A stretch of 64,000 nucleotides of DNA from Kryptolebias marmoratus (GCF_001649575.2 NC_051431.1:21880268-21944267); one strand, 5' to 3'; shown: positions 1 to 13,410, numbered from the stretch's first letter. Notes: a model not told the origin generated them from the letters alone. Made by a program: numbers and translations.

Positions 1-93
<93 letters not shown>
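1..93. repeat. (CTAT)n microsatellite, cut by the window edge
   Basis: A perfect tetranucleotide CTAT array runs from base 1 to about base 93, so its true left end lies outside the window. The same unit in the same orientation recurs at 3618-3772. Confidence 0.98.
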
Positions 94-354
94 AGATTAA
101 GACAGCAGCTCCAACACGGTGGTCTTTGGAAAAAATTGAAAAAATATGAAAAAATATGAAAATAAATATCCACCACAAAAACTATTTCTGCAAATGTTAC
201 AGTTTTTCTCAGGCGCTTTGGTACATTTCTCAGATCAGAATTGAAATTCTCAAAACTACTTGTTCAATCTTTGCGTCAGTGCATCACTTATGAAACAAGT
301 TTGAAACAAGGAGTGGTGGAGATAGCATGGATAGATATCTTTCAGTTATCCCAA

Positions 355-440
355 CCTCTAAGGCTGTTAGCTCGATGGTTAGAGCTCCTGCCTTTTACGA
401 GGGAGACCTGGGTCCGATCTGTAGGATCTGCACTCATTTC
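355..440 (+). repeat. tRNA-derived SINE head (fragment)
   Basis: The segment has an RNA polymerase III A-box-like TTAGCTCGATGGTTAGAGC and, about 35 bases later, a B-box-like GGGTCCGATCT, the spacing of a tRNA-type promoter. It does not fold as a complete tRNA and lacks a clean acceptor stem. I therefore read it as the 5' part of a tRNA-derived SINE, not a tRNA gene. Confidence 0.5.
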
Positions 441-965
441 CTTTGATCATTTCATGTTTTATTTTTTCTGCTGCCAGCTTAAATGATTTGCTTCCAGTGA
501 GTAGCTATCTTGCAAAAGTTCCCCATCAAACAAATGACATGTCACGCGTTTTATATATTTCCACTTGTCAATAAAATCAAACATCCAGGATGGGTTACAT
601 TTTGGTGGTGGTCCAGACTATGATCCAGATCGCACTATTGTTTAATCACGCTGGAGCCTTAGGTTTGTGCTTGCTGAGTGCTTTTAATTTGGAGTTATGC
701 TCTCTGGACGAACATAAAAAAAATAAAATATGTTTGTTCCAAACAATAATCCAAAGCAATATGTCTCTTCATAAGGATAATATATGTATTTTGTATATTT
801 TTTTTGTCTGCAGATCTGTAAAGGAGAACATCTGTGTAAAATCTTATTAAGTAGAATAAATGTTATCCCACAGAGTGGCAGTGTCTCCCTGGTGAAACAG
901 ACTGGTGTGGTTGCTCAGAAGAACCTCTCTCCATTTTTGAAGAAAAAAGCTAGACTATCAACTGA
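441..965. other. No gene recognised
   Basis: AT-rich sequence. The short open frames here lack convincing splice signals or protein-like composition. Confidence 0.5.
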
Positions 966-1335
966 AAGTCTAGGTTTCCTTGAGGGAATGCATATCCCCC
1001 TCCACCTTTCATGGCAGAGGTTTAAAACCATCTCATGTTCAGAAATGATGGCGTTGCAATCTCATGTAATTCTGTGAGATCTTGTGAGATGTGTTAGTGC
1101 TCAGAATATGTGATTGGGATGACTCTCTGCTCCCACCACAGTAAACTTTAGCTCAATATCTGTAAAGCTGACTTCAAGTCATGTTTGTGTTGGCTGATGT
1201 TGATTAACTACAGTGGCCATTTTGAATTGGGTTGACTCCAAAATTTAATCAGTTGTACATTTACAACCATTGATCATTAACATTCCCTCAGTGGTTTACA
1301 AAATATTTTGCGAACAGACAGACAAGCACAGAGAC
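966..1335 (-). repeat. Dispersed repeat family A, minus copy
   Basis: In the minus orientation this copy carries the family's shared blocks: a block ending in a ready GATGGCC/GATGGCT-type core, a 'gagctaaa' block, and a 'gaatgcatat' block at the other end. Related copies occur at 22965-23490, 25235-25555, 26235-26760, 28850-28930, 36575-36985, 58480-58560 and 63490-64000. I recognise it only as an interspersed fish repeat and do not assign a class. Confidence 0.7.
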
Positions 1336-1574
1336 ACAGGCAAGTCAGCATTATTGGTGCTTTCACTGTGGCAAAAAAGTGCATTTATTTCACCACACAC
1401 AACTTTTTTGTTTTTGGTTTGTTATTGTATCTGCATTACATTTCCAACCAAACTGGACAGTTTAACCCATAAGCTAGAAAAAGAAGAAATTGAGATATTT
1501 ATTGCAGAACAGTTCAGAGAAACACCAACACATATTTAATATGGGAGTAAATGATGAGCTTCATTTTTAAATTC

Positions 1575-2465
1575 ACTGAAAGAGGAACGAAAGTTGCCGC
1601 CAAGGCGAGAACTCAAAAAGAGCACAAATAAAAGCCAGATTTAAAGTCCTCTTTATTACAGCAACTAGAAGCAGTCAGAGAGCGCAAACCCCCCTCCAAG
1701 GGCACAGTGTGAATAAAAACATAGTGTGATCTGGATCATAATCTGGATCACAATCAAAATGTAATTCATTGTGTTTTTTGTTCCAACCCCAGCATTTCCT
1801 GAAAATTTCATCTAAATTTGTTCATTAGTTTTTACCTGATCTTTGCTAACAGACAGACAAACAAACCAAAGGACACAACCGAAAACAACTTCCTTGGTGG
1901 AGGAAACAAAAAGGGTCACATGTCGGAGCAGAGAGGTTTTTAACAAAGGCCTTGACCTTGACCTTTGACCCCATGAACCTTGAAATCAACAGGCATCATC
2001 TTTGACCCATGAGGTGTCCAGCTGTGCAGACTGACATTCTTACATCACACTGTTGCAGAGTTAGAGCACGAGGTCAACTGGGATGTTGACCCCATCATCT
2101 TGAAATCAATGGTGATCACCCTGGACCTAAGAGGTGTCTAACTGTGCAGTTTAATTTTCCTCTGTTTCATGGTTGCATAAAGCAGAAGGTCATCTGTGAC
2201 TTTGACCTTTGACCCTGTCACTGAAATCAACAGTGATCACCCTTGACCCATGAGGTGTCCAGCTGAGGAATTTACCATTCCTGTTAAACATTCCTGTGAC
2301 CTTGACCTTTGACCTGATCACCACCAAACTTTAATCACTTGTTCCTTGTACCACGTTTGACGCTTCCTGAAAGTTTCATGAAAATCCATTCATAACTTTT
2401 GAGTAATCTTGTACACAAACAGGCAGATGCTACCAAAAGCATAACTTCCTCGGCGGAGGTAAAAA
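1575..2465 (+). repeat. Dispersed repeat family B with nuclear-receptor-like sites
   Basis: It begins near an 'actagaagca' block and ends in a 'ggcggaggta' block. The same order of blocks recurs at 9236-9610 and 22445-22712. The middle holds several copies of the string TTGACCTTTGACC (1958-1970, 2202-2214, 2302-2314), alternating with blocks about a 'gaggtgtcca' core, so it is internally tandem. It may derive from a LINE 3' end, but that is not shown. Confidence 0.7.
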
Positions 2466-3099
2466 TTATAAACCTTTGCTATCATGTCTGATTTTCTTTT
2501 TCTTTCTTTTCTGTTTTTGCTACAAGGCAAATCATGAGCAAAATTTGTCATCGACTGTGACAGAAGACTTCTATTTTACGTATACAGAGCACCACCTGCA
2601 GTTTCAGAAAGGTAACGTCAAACAGCTCTTATATTCAGGACTTCTTGAATTTATTTAGAATGCCGCATTTTTGGAGCTCAGAAAATAATATGCTTGTGCT
2701 AGCTACATGCTAGCACAAGTCCATTACAGTTGATACTGAAAAATAATTCTGAGTAGGGGTTTTGAGTACCACTAGTAGTACTTGCACCACAGTTTGAAAG
2801 CCATGGTTTTAGCATGCCCCAAGACTTGATGTGTAGTAATTTAATTTTCATGTGAGCTTTTCTTCTACATGTACAGTATACACTATGAGGAAGCTGCATC
2901 TGTGATTTCAAAAGCATTTGAGTTGGGAAGAAACAAATACTTTGTGTAGAAATGTGAACAATTCAACAGGACGATGATCCTCAGCACAGAGTCTATCAAG
3001 GAATGACTGAAAATCAATAAATGGGGTATACATGGGCAGGTCAGACAATCATTTTTATTATTGATTCAATTCAGTTAATTTACTATATATAGCTCTAAT
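2466..3099. other. No gene recognised
   Basis: An exon-like piece at 2527-2611 is bounded by AG and GT and open in one frame, but it has no partner exons. The rest is unremarkable AT-rich sequence. Confidence 0.4.
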
Positions 3100-3841
<742 letters not shown>

Positions 3842-3903
3842 TCTATCTATCTGCTGCAAAAGATCAGTAAGCACTAAACAGCTAAACTAATGAACGGTTG
3901 CGG

Positions 3904-3935
3904 CTCACGTGGTTTTAACTGAGAAGTGAAAATAG
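3904..3935 (+). promoter_or_regulatory. Possible promoter-proximal E-box and IRF-like site
   Basis: CACGTG at 3906-3911 and GAGAAGTGAAAAT at 3921-3933 (IRF-like core AAGTGAAA) lie 30-60 bases upstream of the first receptor's ATG. Such sites are usual near interferon-responsive immune genes, but short matches like these can occur by chance. Confidence 0.25.
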
Positions 3936-3966
3936 CTTCGTTGTGTTAATGTTCACAGTGTTCAAC

Positions 3967-6036
3967 ATGCTGATGATGACTGCCAACAGGATCCTTCCTT
4001 TAGCTCTCTTGCTTATGTTTGCCTCTTCGAGCGGTGAGTCATTCTGTACTTTTAAAATCTAATATGTTTGACAATCAATACTGAATATTTGAAGTTACTA
4101 AATATGCCATTAAGCCGACAGCAACTACAACACATTTACAACACATTTACGCCGAGCAGTCTTAAATAACTTCCTTAAACTATTTGTATCCTCCTTGACT
4201 GTTGAATTTGAATCTCTCTTGAAAATTAAAATTCTAACAATGTGTTGACAGTAAACTACTTTTGGCAGACGTGGACAAATATTCATGTTTTTATTTTAGG
4301 TGAGAAAGTGCTCCCACATTCCCACATCGTCTCTACTTTTACTGTCTAACAAAATGCCAAGAACTCTTTAAAAGCAAACCACTGAAAGTGTTGCAATGTT
4401 GTATCTGACTTCTTAAAGAGATAGTTCAGATCTTTTGAAGTGGAGTGAAAAAGCAGGCTCACTATTTGGCCACCACAAATTCGTTACTTTTCCTCATTCA
4501 GGTAATGGTTGTTTGCTAGTTGCTCTGCTTACCTTTTAGCTAAATAACTTGATAAACCAAACCAAACTGTATCTCTGTATGTTCTTCCTGTTTAGGTCAG
4601 CCGTCCTCTGTTGAAACTCCTCAGAAGGATCCTTGTAGAACATACACAATCACGGCTCCTCTCGGCTCTTCTGTGCTCTTACCGTGCATCTTTTCAAAAC
4701 CTAACATTAGCCGAGTCACCTGGGCTCAGGTAGACAACATGGACCGGATCCTGGACGTGGTCCGTCTGACATCAAAGGAGCGAGTTCAGTTCCTCGACCC
4801 CAGACACGGACGAGTGAAAGCCTTTCCAAACCAGGCCTCGTTGGGGAACTTCTCCATCTCCATCGACGAGCTAAAAAAGAATGATCTGGGGTCTTATTTC
4901 TGCAAGACGGAGAACAAATGTCTTAAAGTGGAGCTGCAAGAACAAAAAGAAGGTGGTCAATTAGTACTGTCTGCTCAGCTCACATTCTGCATGATTTAAC
5001 AAAATGCCAAAGGAAAAAAAAAAATCCAAATAAAAGAAGATATAACAAAGTTAATAGGTTAATATCTCTTGTATTGAAACCAACTTGTTGATATTCCTCT
5101 TCCTTCTTTGTGTTTAACTTCTTCTATCATATTTGACATAATCTATCATTCAGCTAAAGAATTTAGTGAAAGAAAGCAGCAAATAACCTAATTAGTGAGA
5201 ATTTCAATGCCAAGAAGTTCACACAATTTAGCAGTTTTTCATTTTTTTTCTTTTGTTTTATTTATTTGTTTAGTTAGATTTTTATTTGACCACAGATAGG
5301 TGCCCTAAACTTTTCTTTTTGTGTTTTTATTCAGGTGAGCAGTTTGATGAGGATCGTTGTGAAACTATCACACTCAGGGCTCAACTTGGCTCCTCGGTGC
5401 TCTTACTATGCAACCTTTCAACAAACGGTGGTAGCTGGGTGAACTGGGTGAACCTGAATAACTCAGTCCTGGTCCGACTCTCACCAAACGGGCGAGTTCA
5501 GTTCATCGAGCCCAGACAAGGCCGAGTGAAAGCCTTTCCAAACCAGGCCTCGGTGGGGAACTTCTCCATCGCCATCGATGAGCTGAAAGACTCAGATCTG
5601 GGCTTTTACCGCTGCAGAAAGAGGAATAAATGTTTACAAGTGGATTTGCAATCAGGTAAGCGGTGTCGTAGTCACTCTTTTTTTTTTTTTTTAGCACAAA
5701 GCAGCAGCCTGTGCAGAGGCATGCAGCCTTCTTCCTTTCTAAGGTCACAAACCTCAAGCATCTAAAATGTGACAGGACAAATGAAGCTGCTGTTTCCTGT
5801 GAGATGCGTCTCTCTAAAACCACAACTTTTTGTGCAGGTACGCTAGATAAAGACAAATGGCGACTGTTTTACATCTGCATTGGAGTGACTGCTTTCATCC
5901 TTCTCTTTGTTGTAGTGTCCTATAAAATCCATCAGTGAGTATGTTCCCCATCTGACACGATCCATAAGCTTTTATTTGTTTTTGTTTTTTTGTCTTATAC
6001 TTTTTGTCATTTTTCAGGTATCGGAAAAAACACTGA
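3967..6036 (+). CDS. Short-tailed two-Ig-domain membrane receptor (Ig receptor 1)
   Basis: Exons: 3967-4033, 4596-4952, 5335-5655, 5838-5934, 6018-6036 (861 nt, 286 aa). A hydrophobic signal peptide (residues 1-22) is followed by two V-set-like domains. D1 has Cys53, Trp65 and Cys125 in a DLGSYFC context; D2 has Cys167, Trp179 and Cys235. Each domain also has an extra Cys pair (36/131 and 150/241), suggesting a second disulfide from the N-terminal strand to the G strand. One membrane segment (about 256-275) has no charged residue, and the tail is only about ten residues (ending YRKKH) with no tyrosine signalling motif. The D1 donor (GTGGTC) is weak. Introns are phase 1 except the last (phase 2). 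The fold, topology and duplicate at 13411-22184 suggest a paired leukocyte-type receptor. I do not recognise the exact family. Confidence 0.8.
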
Positions 6037-6468
6037 GCAGAATATATTGCTAACGATCCATCCATCCATCCAATTTCCTTTTCATGCTTCTCCTTTCTGG
6101 ATCGCAGGACTTCCTTATCAGTGCAGATTTATTAAAGGTACAGCTTTATTTCATGACTATGTTAAATTTAGACATAAAACAGATTTCATCCAGCTGCAAA
6201 CTGAGCAGCAGCAAACAGCATCCAAAGGAATACAGAAGTGACCAGCGACAAAAACAAAGACCCATTGCATTCGTCGTCTCGCACCCCAATTATTTGCCCT
6301 ACATGTCAAAAACGGACACTTATCTGCAGCAGGTACACAAAGACCCCTATGCTTGGATTTTCCATGTGTTTCTGTTCCTTTCGTTTCCTCTTTTTGTCCT
6401 AATGGAAACAGACAAATCATTTCTTAAAAATCATTTCCAAAAAAGGCTGGAGCTTTTTATTACCTGTC

Positions 6469-6474
6469 AATAAA
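6469..6474 (+). terminator. Polyadenylation signal of Ig receptor 1
   Basis: AATAAA about 430 bases after the stop codon, the first good signal downstream. Confidence 0.55.
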
Positions 6475-6779
6475 AGCTAAAAACTAAGTGCAGATAAATG
6501 ACCTCTTAACACAAAAATCAAATGGTGAACTTGAGGAATGTTATTGCTGTTTTGACCAATATAAGCTCATTTTGAATTTTAAAACCCACAACATTTAAAA
6601 ACAAATAAAATAAATTTGGATGCTCGTGTTAATTAAAATAATTACAACTTTTAGCTATAAGGTTTTATACACATAAGACATAATTTTAAAAAATGATTTA
6701 GTCCCTGCAAAGTCTTAAAATTTGAAAAATGAGCATGATAATAATGATGAATAGCATCAACCATGTTAAACCATGTAAT

Positions 6780-6965
6780 TTGCAGTGCCTCAAGGGTCAC
6801 TGTCCTGGAAAGTTTTCAAATTGTTTAATTATTTCTTCACCAAATCATCAAGTTCTCCAGAAGAACGTCCATTAGCAATTAATTTAAACCAGGTGTTTTA
6901 AAGTAAGAACAAATCTCAAACATGCAGGAGAGCGGGCCCCGAGGAACGGAGTTTGACACCTGTGG
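6780..6965. repeat. Short DNA-transposon-like fragment
   Basis: The ends (GTCACTGTCCTGGA at left; GGAACGGAGTTTGACACC at right) resemble, in degraded form, those of the element at 30554-30741. Probably an old non-autonomous element. Confidence 0.4.
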
Positions 6966-7991
6966 CTTAAAAAGAAGCAGCCGCTGCCACTTATCGCTCT
7001 GGGTTTTATTATAAGTTCGATTAAATGGAGCAGTCGAAGGGCGAGAGAAGCGGGGTGCACAGAGAACGAGGCAACAACTCCATCACAGGCATGTACAACA
7101 ATTAATAACTCAAAACTTAGAAAAACAAATTCATGTAACGTGGGTGTATTCGAGCTGTAGAGAGGAAGCCAAAGTATCAGAATTAAACACGAGCATGCAT
7201 GAGAAATGTCAGGTGAGGTGAGAGTGCTAACCACTGGGTCATGCAGTGGAAAACACAGACAGCGCTCAGACCTATTTAAAAAAACATTGTCCATAGTTTG
7301 ACTCGTCAGACTTTGCAGGCCTTTGTCAGCATGGTAAATGCTAAAGTTTGTCAGGAGACTTGGAAAGGGATGGAACAAATATTGCCTGTTTGAAGACAAC
7401 ATGACTGCTCGGTTTAGGTTAAAAAAAAAGGTTTCACCTGAACGTCACCATCAGAGCAGAGGATGATGCATGGCGCCACATTTGATACTGTGCTAGAAAA
7501 AACATCAACACATCATAACATCTGTGAAGCACGGCGGAGGAGGGTGAATGGTTTGAACTCGTCTGATAGCTGCGGGACCCGTGCAGCCATTACAGCCGTG
7601 AACACACACCTCTTTGGGCTTTTGAGTTATCTTTCACTTGTTAAATAATGACAGTGTAATATTTCACGTGTTGGTGTCATCTGATGTGATTTTGGCATAA
7701 AACCTGATGAGTATCAGATAATTTTGTTAGTTATTTCCTGTTATGCAGATCCTTAGAATTGAAACAGGTTCTACAGTTCATACTTTTTATTCTGGCTGTA
7801 TATGTTGGCACATCTCTTCATACTGTATTTTGACATTGTTCTGCCAGAAACCAGATCCTCTAAATGTTGCTTTAAGACCTTTATTGTAAGCGGTCTTTAC
7901 TGTGTCTTGTAAGATGTGCAAGTCACCAATCCTAATCATTTACACGTGTATTTGTTTTTCAAATTTTAAATGCTACCTTTACTGTCTTGTG

Positions 7992-8032
<41 letters not shown>

Positions 8033-9235
8033 TTGTTCTTGAAATGTGAATGTATGTTGTTCTAAAATTTGACCTTTAGGACTCAAATGTTTTGGATTCT
8101 GTGTAGTTAAACTACATGTTTTAAATAAATAAAAGTTTGACAGGAGAATTTTGCTCAAGTATATTATGTCACCTTTGTCTACAACCTTCAAAAGTAATTG
8201 CAAAGATAAATAAAATTATGGAAACTGTCCATATGAGACTCATGTTTTCACCTTTGAACAGTAAAGTAAAGTTTTCATCATCTCAAATTAATGTGTTAAC
8301 TCAATTATTGTTCTGAATCAAGACTTAAACTTCCACACCATTCCAAACACTCCAGTGCAATTTGTTTTCTGGTTCTGCAAGCCTGGCAGCATCCAAATGG
8401 AGTCTTCTAATAGGAAAATGTGTATTTCTTTTTTTGTTTTGTTTTTAATTTCCTCTTATTCCTACGGTTGTAATTCGCGAATGTCTCAACTCCCACTGGA
8501 ACTGAAAACCAAATATGCGCTTATCACAGCAAATTAAGAGGAGGAAACAGAAATCTAAAGGCAGGAAGTCGCACAAACACACCACCACACACTCAGAGAC
8601 TATGAGTAGGAGGTTTATCAGGTATCGTGAGCAGACGAGGAAAGGAACACATTGGATTTGCTCGTACTTGAGTTATATTTTTGCATGCATGTCTTTTTAA
8701 AATTAGGTTTGTTTAAATTTGTTACACTTTAAATCCCAACCACCCCACCACCACCACCAAAAAAAAAAAAAAAAAAATTATGCACCAGAAATACTTCAGT
8801 GTCTGAAGAGTGGAAGAAACAACGAGCTGAAATCACCCAATAAAAATGCACAAACTGGACACGGCTGACAGGAGATCTCTGTTCAGTTCTGTTGAAAATG
8901 AACTGCAAAAACATAAAGTGAACTCACATCTGAAAAACCACTGAAAGGAAAAGGACGGCAACAACTTCATTAAACAGTGGTTGATTCTTTTTCCTGTAAC
9001 AAACACTTCCATTTTAAAATAGACATCAGATCCTTCCTGCTGAGTTTCCAAACTATCACCACTGTATAGCTAAAAGTAAAGAGTTCAGAGTTTAATAGAG
9101 GCTTTGTGAAAATTAGCCAACAGTGCATCAGTGCCAGACACTGTTGGTGTTGATTAGTTCAAGTGTTTCACTGGAAGCTTGTTATTATTTATACTGTGAC
9201 CTGATATGTACTAGAACAGATATCATCTTTCTAAC
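6966..9235. other. Intergenic, no gene recognised; (TA)n at 7993-8028
   Basis: No open frame here has flanking splice signals plus protein-like composition. The segment near 7520-7560 (gtgaagcacggcggagg) recalls a Tc1/mariner transposase coding fragment, but too little is left to call. A pure TA dinucleotide run of about 36 bases lies at 7993-8028. Confidence 0.5.
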
Positions 9236-9610
9236 AAGAAGCACTCAGCGCAAACCACCGCCAAGGCCACAGCGTGATTAAGAAAATAGTGCCGTCCGGA
9301 TCATAAATTAGGCCAGCTGTGACGTTGACCTTTGAACCCATGACCTTGAAATCAATGGTGATCTAAGAAGTGTCCAGCTGTGCAGTTTAATTTTCCTCCA
9401 GTACATGGTTGGGTAGTGTGAGCACAAGATCATTTTGGAACCTTGACCTTTGACCCTGTCAGCTTGAAATGATCAGTGTTCACTAAGGGTTCACCTGCTG
9501 GAGCATAGAGAAGGTTTTAACAAAGGAGTCACCTGGGACCTTGACCTTTGACCCTTTGACTTTGAAAGCAACAGGCATCACCTTTGACCCCACGAGGTGT
9601 CCAGCTGTGC
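9236..9610 (+). repeat. Dispersed repeat family B, second copy
   Basis: It begins with the same 'aagaagcactca' block and contains two strings TTGACCTTTGACC (9443-9455 and 9541-9553) and 'gaggtgtccagctgtgcag', as in 1575-2465. It is truncated at the 3' end. Confidence 0.65.
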
Positions 9611-9985
9611 AGCACCTTAGCATCAAACATTAGTATCAAACTAGCAGATATTTTTCAGTGTGTAGTAGCCAATTACAATGATATCAACTCATAAACCATA
9701 CAATATGAAACCCCTTATCGTCCTGATTGGCATAAGTAGATCTTGCAGTTAGTCAGAGATCATAAAATGGACAATGATCAATAATACACCACATTTTACC
9801 ACAGTGCTAATAGGAACCCATCTCGTGCCCATCTCTCTCAGAATGGCAACGTGGTCATTGTGCCCACTGCACTCATCACAACCAACCACCAAAAGAGGGC
9901 GCTGTTTTACCCTTTATACATAGACACCAAATGAAAAGTAATGGCAAGTGGAATCATAAACCACATTGGCACTGTTAACTATACA

Positions 9986-10676
9986 GGCCCAGTCCCAATA
10001 CTTGCACTTCCACCCTCGTTCCACCCTCGTGTCCTTCCTGCTGAAGGGTTTGAGTGTGTAGTGTGTCCCATCAAGCCCCACCCCCTTTGTGTACTACATT
10101 CGCCCTTCAGCTAAGCCTGCATCCAGGCGGACTTCGGCAAAGTATTTACTCACAATTCATCGCTGCATGTGACGTTTTGAAATTTTTTTATTACCTTTAT
10201 TGAAATGAAAGGGTTTCAAATTAAATGGTAGAAATATGGCAGAGGTGACAGAGTAAGCTGCGTCTGTTACGAAAAAAGCAGTTTTTAAATGTAAAGTATT
10301 GAAATAATTATTGTTTCACTCTGCTGTACATGTGGGAATACTATCAAACTTTGCTCCATATTCAACAAGTCATAACAAAACACATTTAAACAGCCAAATA
10401 TCTCATGCAATTACTTTGGAAAGCAAAAATACCTAAACTGCACTTTTAAAATTGTACTAGCACCTTCTTAAAGTGCCAAAACAGGGACCGGTCCCGCCAT
10501 GTTGGATGTCACAGTTATGACACAGAGGCGCAAGTCGATGACGTAACCTGTACTGTCCCAATTCTCCAATTCTTTCATGCTTGTAACCTACTGCACACAA
10601 ACCCTTCTGTGCACTTCGACTGAGTACACGCTTCATAGAGGAGCATAGGGTGTAGTGCGAGTTTTGGGACCGGGCC
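9986..10676. mobile_element. Non-autonomous terminal-inverted-repeat DNA transposon
   Basis: The left end GGCCCAGTCCCAATACTTGC and the reverse complement of the right end (GGCCCGGTCCCAAAACTCGC) match at 16 of 20 positions, 690 bases apart. No transposase frame lies between them. The sequence just right of the element repeats part of the end (cactcgcactacaccct), so a second partial copy may abut it. Superfamily not determined. Confidence 0.6.
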
Positions 10677-10867
10677 ACACTCGCACTACACCCTACAGGT
10701 GGGGGTAAGGGCGTACTCGAACTGACACCATTTGCCACTGTACTCTTGTATGTTAATCTGTGGTACACATCAGCCTAGTGGTCGTCCAGGTAGAGGAATG
10801 TGATGGGGAGAAAACTTTGAGGGACCGCACATTTTCCTGTCCAGTTTGTGTTTTATAGATCGCAAAC

Positions 10868-10938
10868 TTTGAGTGGAAATTGACATATGCCCATTTTGTG
10901 CGTACGCCGAATTTATAAATGAGACACTTGGTTTAATA
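10868..10938 (-). repeat. Short element, inverted partner of 3771-3841
   Basis: Reverse-complement copy of 3771-3841, followed immediately by the TA/GATA array. The two copies bracket Ig receptor 1. Confidence 0.8.
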
Positions 10939-10991
10939 TATACATATATACATATATATATATCTATATATCTATATATAGATATAGATAT

Positions 10992-11067
<76 letters not shown>
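10939..11067. repeat. TA-rich leader and (GATA)n microsatellite
   Basis: ATAT/CTAT-type degenerate repeats grade into a clean GATA array (about 10992-11066), the complement of the CTAT arrays at 1 and 3618. Confidence 0.95.
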
Positions 11068-11069
<2 letters not shown>

Positions 11070-11319
11070 TTTATTTTAGGTCAGTAAGGCGGCTAAATTC
11101 ACACATCAGCTGATTATTCACTCCATGTCATTGAGTGTATAAAATAATAAAAGACATCCAACAGGAACCTGGAAACTGAAGCCAGAATGGGACCGGCTTC
11201 CTTGTCGCCTGATATAAAAATAAAACAGACGTCAGATTATTTTTTGGAGGTGTGGACTGTTGTTGATTCGCTTGGTTCTTACCTTGCTGTTCTGTGTTTA
11301 AATATGAACATTTCCAACA

Positions 11320-11790
11320 TGTTTGGCTGTAATTAGTTATTTTATGTCTAAAAGAAAGGTCATGTGTGTAAGGATTGGGTTTTGTTTTCTTTTGGATTTA
11401 TTTTGCTCTTGTTTTCTTGTCTGTCTTGTGCTTCATTCAGTATTCACTTCCCCTCTGTTTGCCCCTGATTGTCTGCCACGCCCATCTCCACCTGTCAGTT
11501 ATTGTAATCACTCACCTGTGCCCACTTCCCATAATCATGCCCTGTGTTTAAAACCTGGTCATTCTCTCTACTACCCCGCTGGATCATTGTTGTGTTTTTC
11601 GTTCTGCATTGTCTTGTCCTGCCATGCCCTGCCCCTTCATTTGGATATTTTGTTATTGTTTCTTTTGCTGCTTCGTCAGCCCTTTTGTTTTTCCTATTTT
11701 GTTTAAGTAATAAATTAGTTTCTTTTAAAGATGATTTTGTGTTCTGGATTCGCCTCTGTCTCCCCTCACCTTGACAATGTGACACCATGA
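11320..11790 (+). repeat. LTR-like or other retroelement terminal sequence
   Basis: T- and C-rich sequence with a 'ccacctgtcagtta...tttaaaacctgg' arrangement, an AATAAA at 11709-11714 and a downstream 'gtgacaccatgac' end resembles terminal repeats of fish LTR retrotransposons. No internal coding region adjoins it. Weak call. Confidence 0.3.
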
Positions 11791-13410
11791 CTGTGTGCAG
11801 GGCAGTAGGCGGGGCTTAAAGCGCCACATTCCGAAGCCTTTGGTTCGAAAAACCCAACACGGCAGCAAGGATAAAACAGGATCTCATCGCTACAATCGGC
11901 AGGGCTGTCAAGGTTGTCAAGATTACTTTGATGCTCTACGGTAATTAGTCCAAAGCTTCACAATTTATGACCCATTAAAATTACTACCTGTCTTAATGGA
12001 AATATAACTTTATAAACAGTCACATCAATTCAGAAGCTGAATGAATGTTAAAGCAATAGTTTGGTTGTTTTGAAAAGGGGCTGTGTGAGGTTCACTTACA
12101 TTCCCACTGTTACAAAACAAACAGAATAACTTTTACTGCATTTTTAATTAGATACTTTTTGCTTTTTACTTGAGTAAAGTTCTACTCTGGTGGCTTTACT
12201 TGCACTTAAGTCAAATTTCATTATAGCAACTGCCTTTTTACTTGAGTAGATTATGTTAGTTCCCTTAATTTCCACTGCCTATTGTGAGTTAACGAGTTTT
12301 CTATTCTTATATTCATATTTTCATCAGTTTGCCACTGCAAATGGAAATCTTTTTGATTGTGTTAACAGTCTGAGAGACATAAAACTGGTTGTTTATACTG
12401 CTTGTTGTGGGCAACACTACGTTAAGCAACAAATATATCTGACAGGAAACAAACACAGTCATGACTAAAATAGTTCAACATTTTAGTGGAACTTGAACAG
12501 ACAGTTCTTCTACGATGTTACATCTATTTGAAGGTACGTCTCCGCTCAAATTTAGCAACAGGCCTGAGGTCTCTGCATGAAAAACCAGACCTCTAAATAC
12601 ATCGGAGGAAAGTTTTGTCAGTGCTAAGTAAATAACCACAAAGCTGAGAGAGAGGGGGAGATAGGAAAAAGGGTGGCGGTGGTGGCGAAGCAATGAAAGG
12701 TGCTGTAAACTTTAGCATGTGAGGTAAACACTGCAGAAACATTATTGTCTACTTGAATTTAACAAAAGACAAAAATACAAGATGTCAGATTTCAACATGT
12801 AATATTTTCTTTTTTTTTTTAAAGATGCAATAAAGATTTTCACATGCAGGTAGTCTAAACAAGTTTCTACAGAGCTTTTACTTTTTAAAGTATACATTTC
12901 TTGAATCTTTTGTTTTTCTTAAGATAAGTTTTTACTTCATGAAATTAAGCCTTTATTTCTAAAGCTGATCTTTTAGTTTGGCAGCATTTGTTTGCTGAAC
13001 AGAAGCTGCTATTTAAAAAAAATAATAATAAAAAAAAAATAAGGTGATAGTTTGATGAAGTGCATTTTTATGTGAGTAAAACTGAAATTATTTAACGTGT
13101 CTCTGTCTTATCAAGGTCCTTCGCTCTGGAAATGTCAGCGAGCTTCAACAGGAAGTGGTGGTTTTAGCATTACCCTCCAAACTTAAAGTATAATTTTTAC
13201 TTCTGGTGAGGGTTAAAGTTTGACGTGATCGCCGTTAGGTCTGAAAAAGTTCAACTCTTTAGAAATATTTGGATTTGGTCCAAAGAGAAAGACAATAAAA
13301 ACCGTTACATAAACAGGTAAACAGATTGTAGTGGTCTTGTGGTTTTGTCCCATGATGCTCGGAGAGGTTAAAACAGGCTCACACTGTTCACACTGTACAA
13401 GGGGCTGACA
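11791..13410. other. Intergenic, no gene recognised
   Basis: Contains a run at 12140-12260 rich in 'tttacttgagta' units in both orientations, a pattern seen in small fish DNA transposons, plus A- and T-rich sequence. No coding exon seen. Confidence 0.4.

Noticed and set aside
355..440. Candidate tRNA gene
   Set aside because: A and B boxes are present but the acceptor and anticodon stems are not convincing; a SINE head explains it better.
2527..2611. AG/GT-bounded open segment (TEDFYFTYTEHH) that could be a cytoplasmic tail exon of another receptor
   Set aside because: Its phase (0 to 1) does not fit the phase-1 exons of the neighbouring receptors, and no partner exons are seen.
7500..7570. 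Possible Tc1/mariner transposase fragment
   Set aside because: Only a short match to the 'KHGGG' region, with no surrounding transposase or inverted ends.
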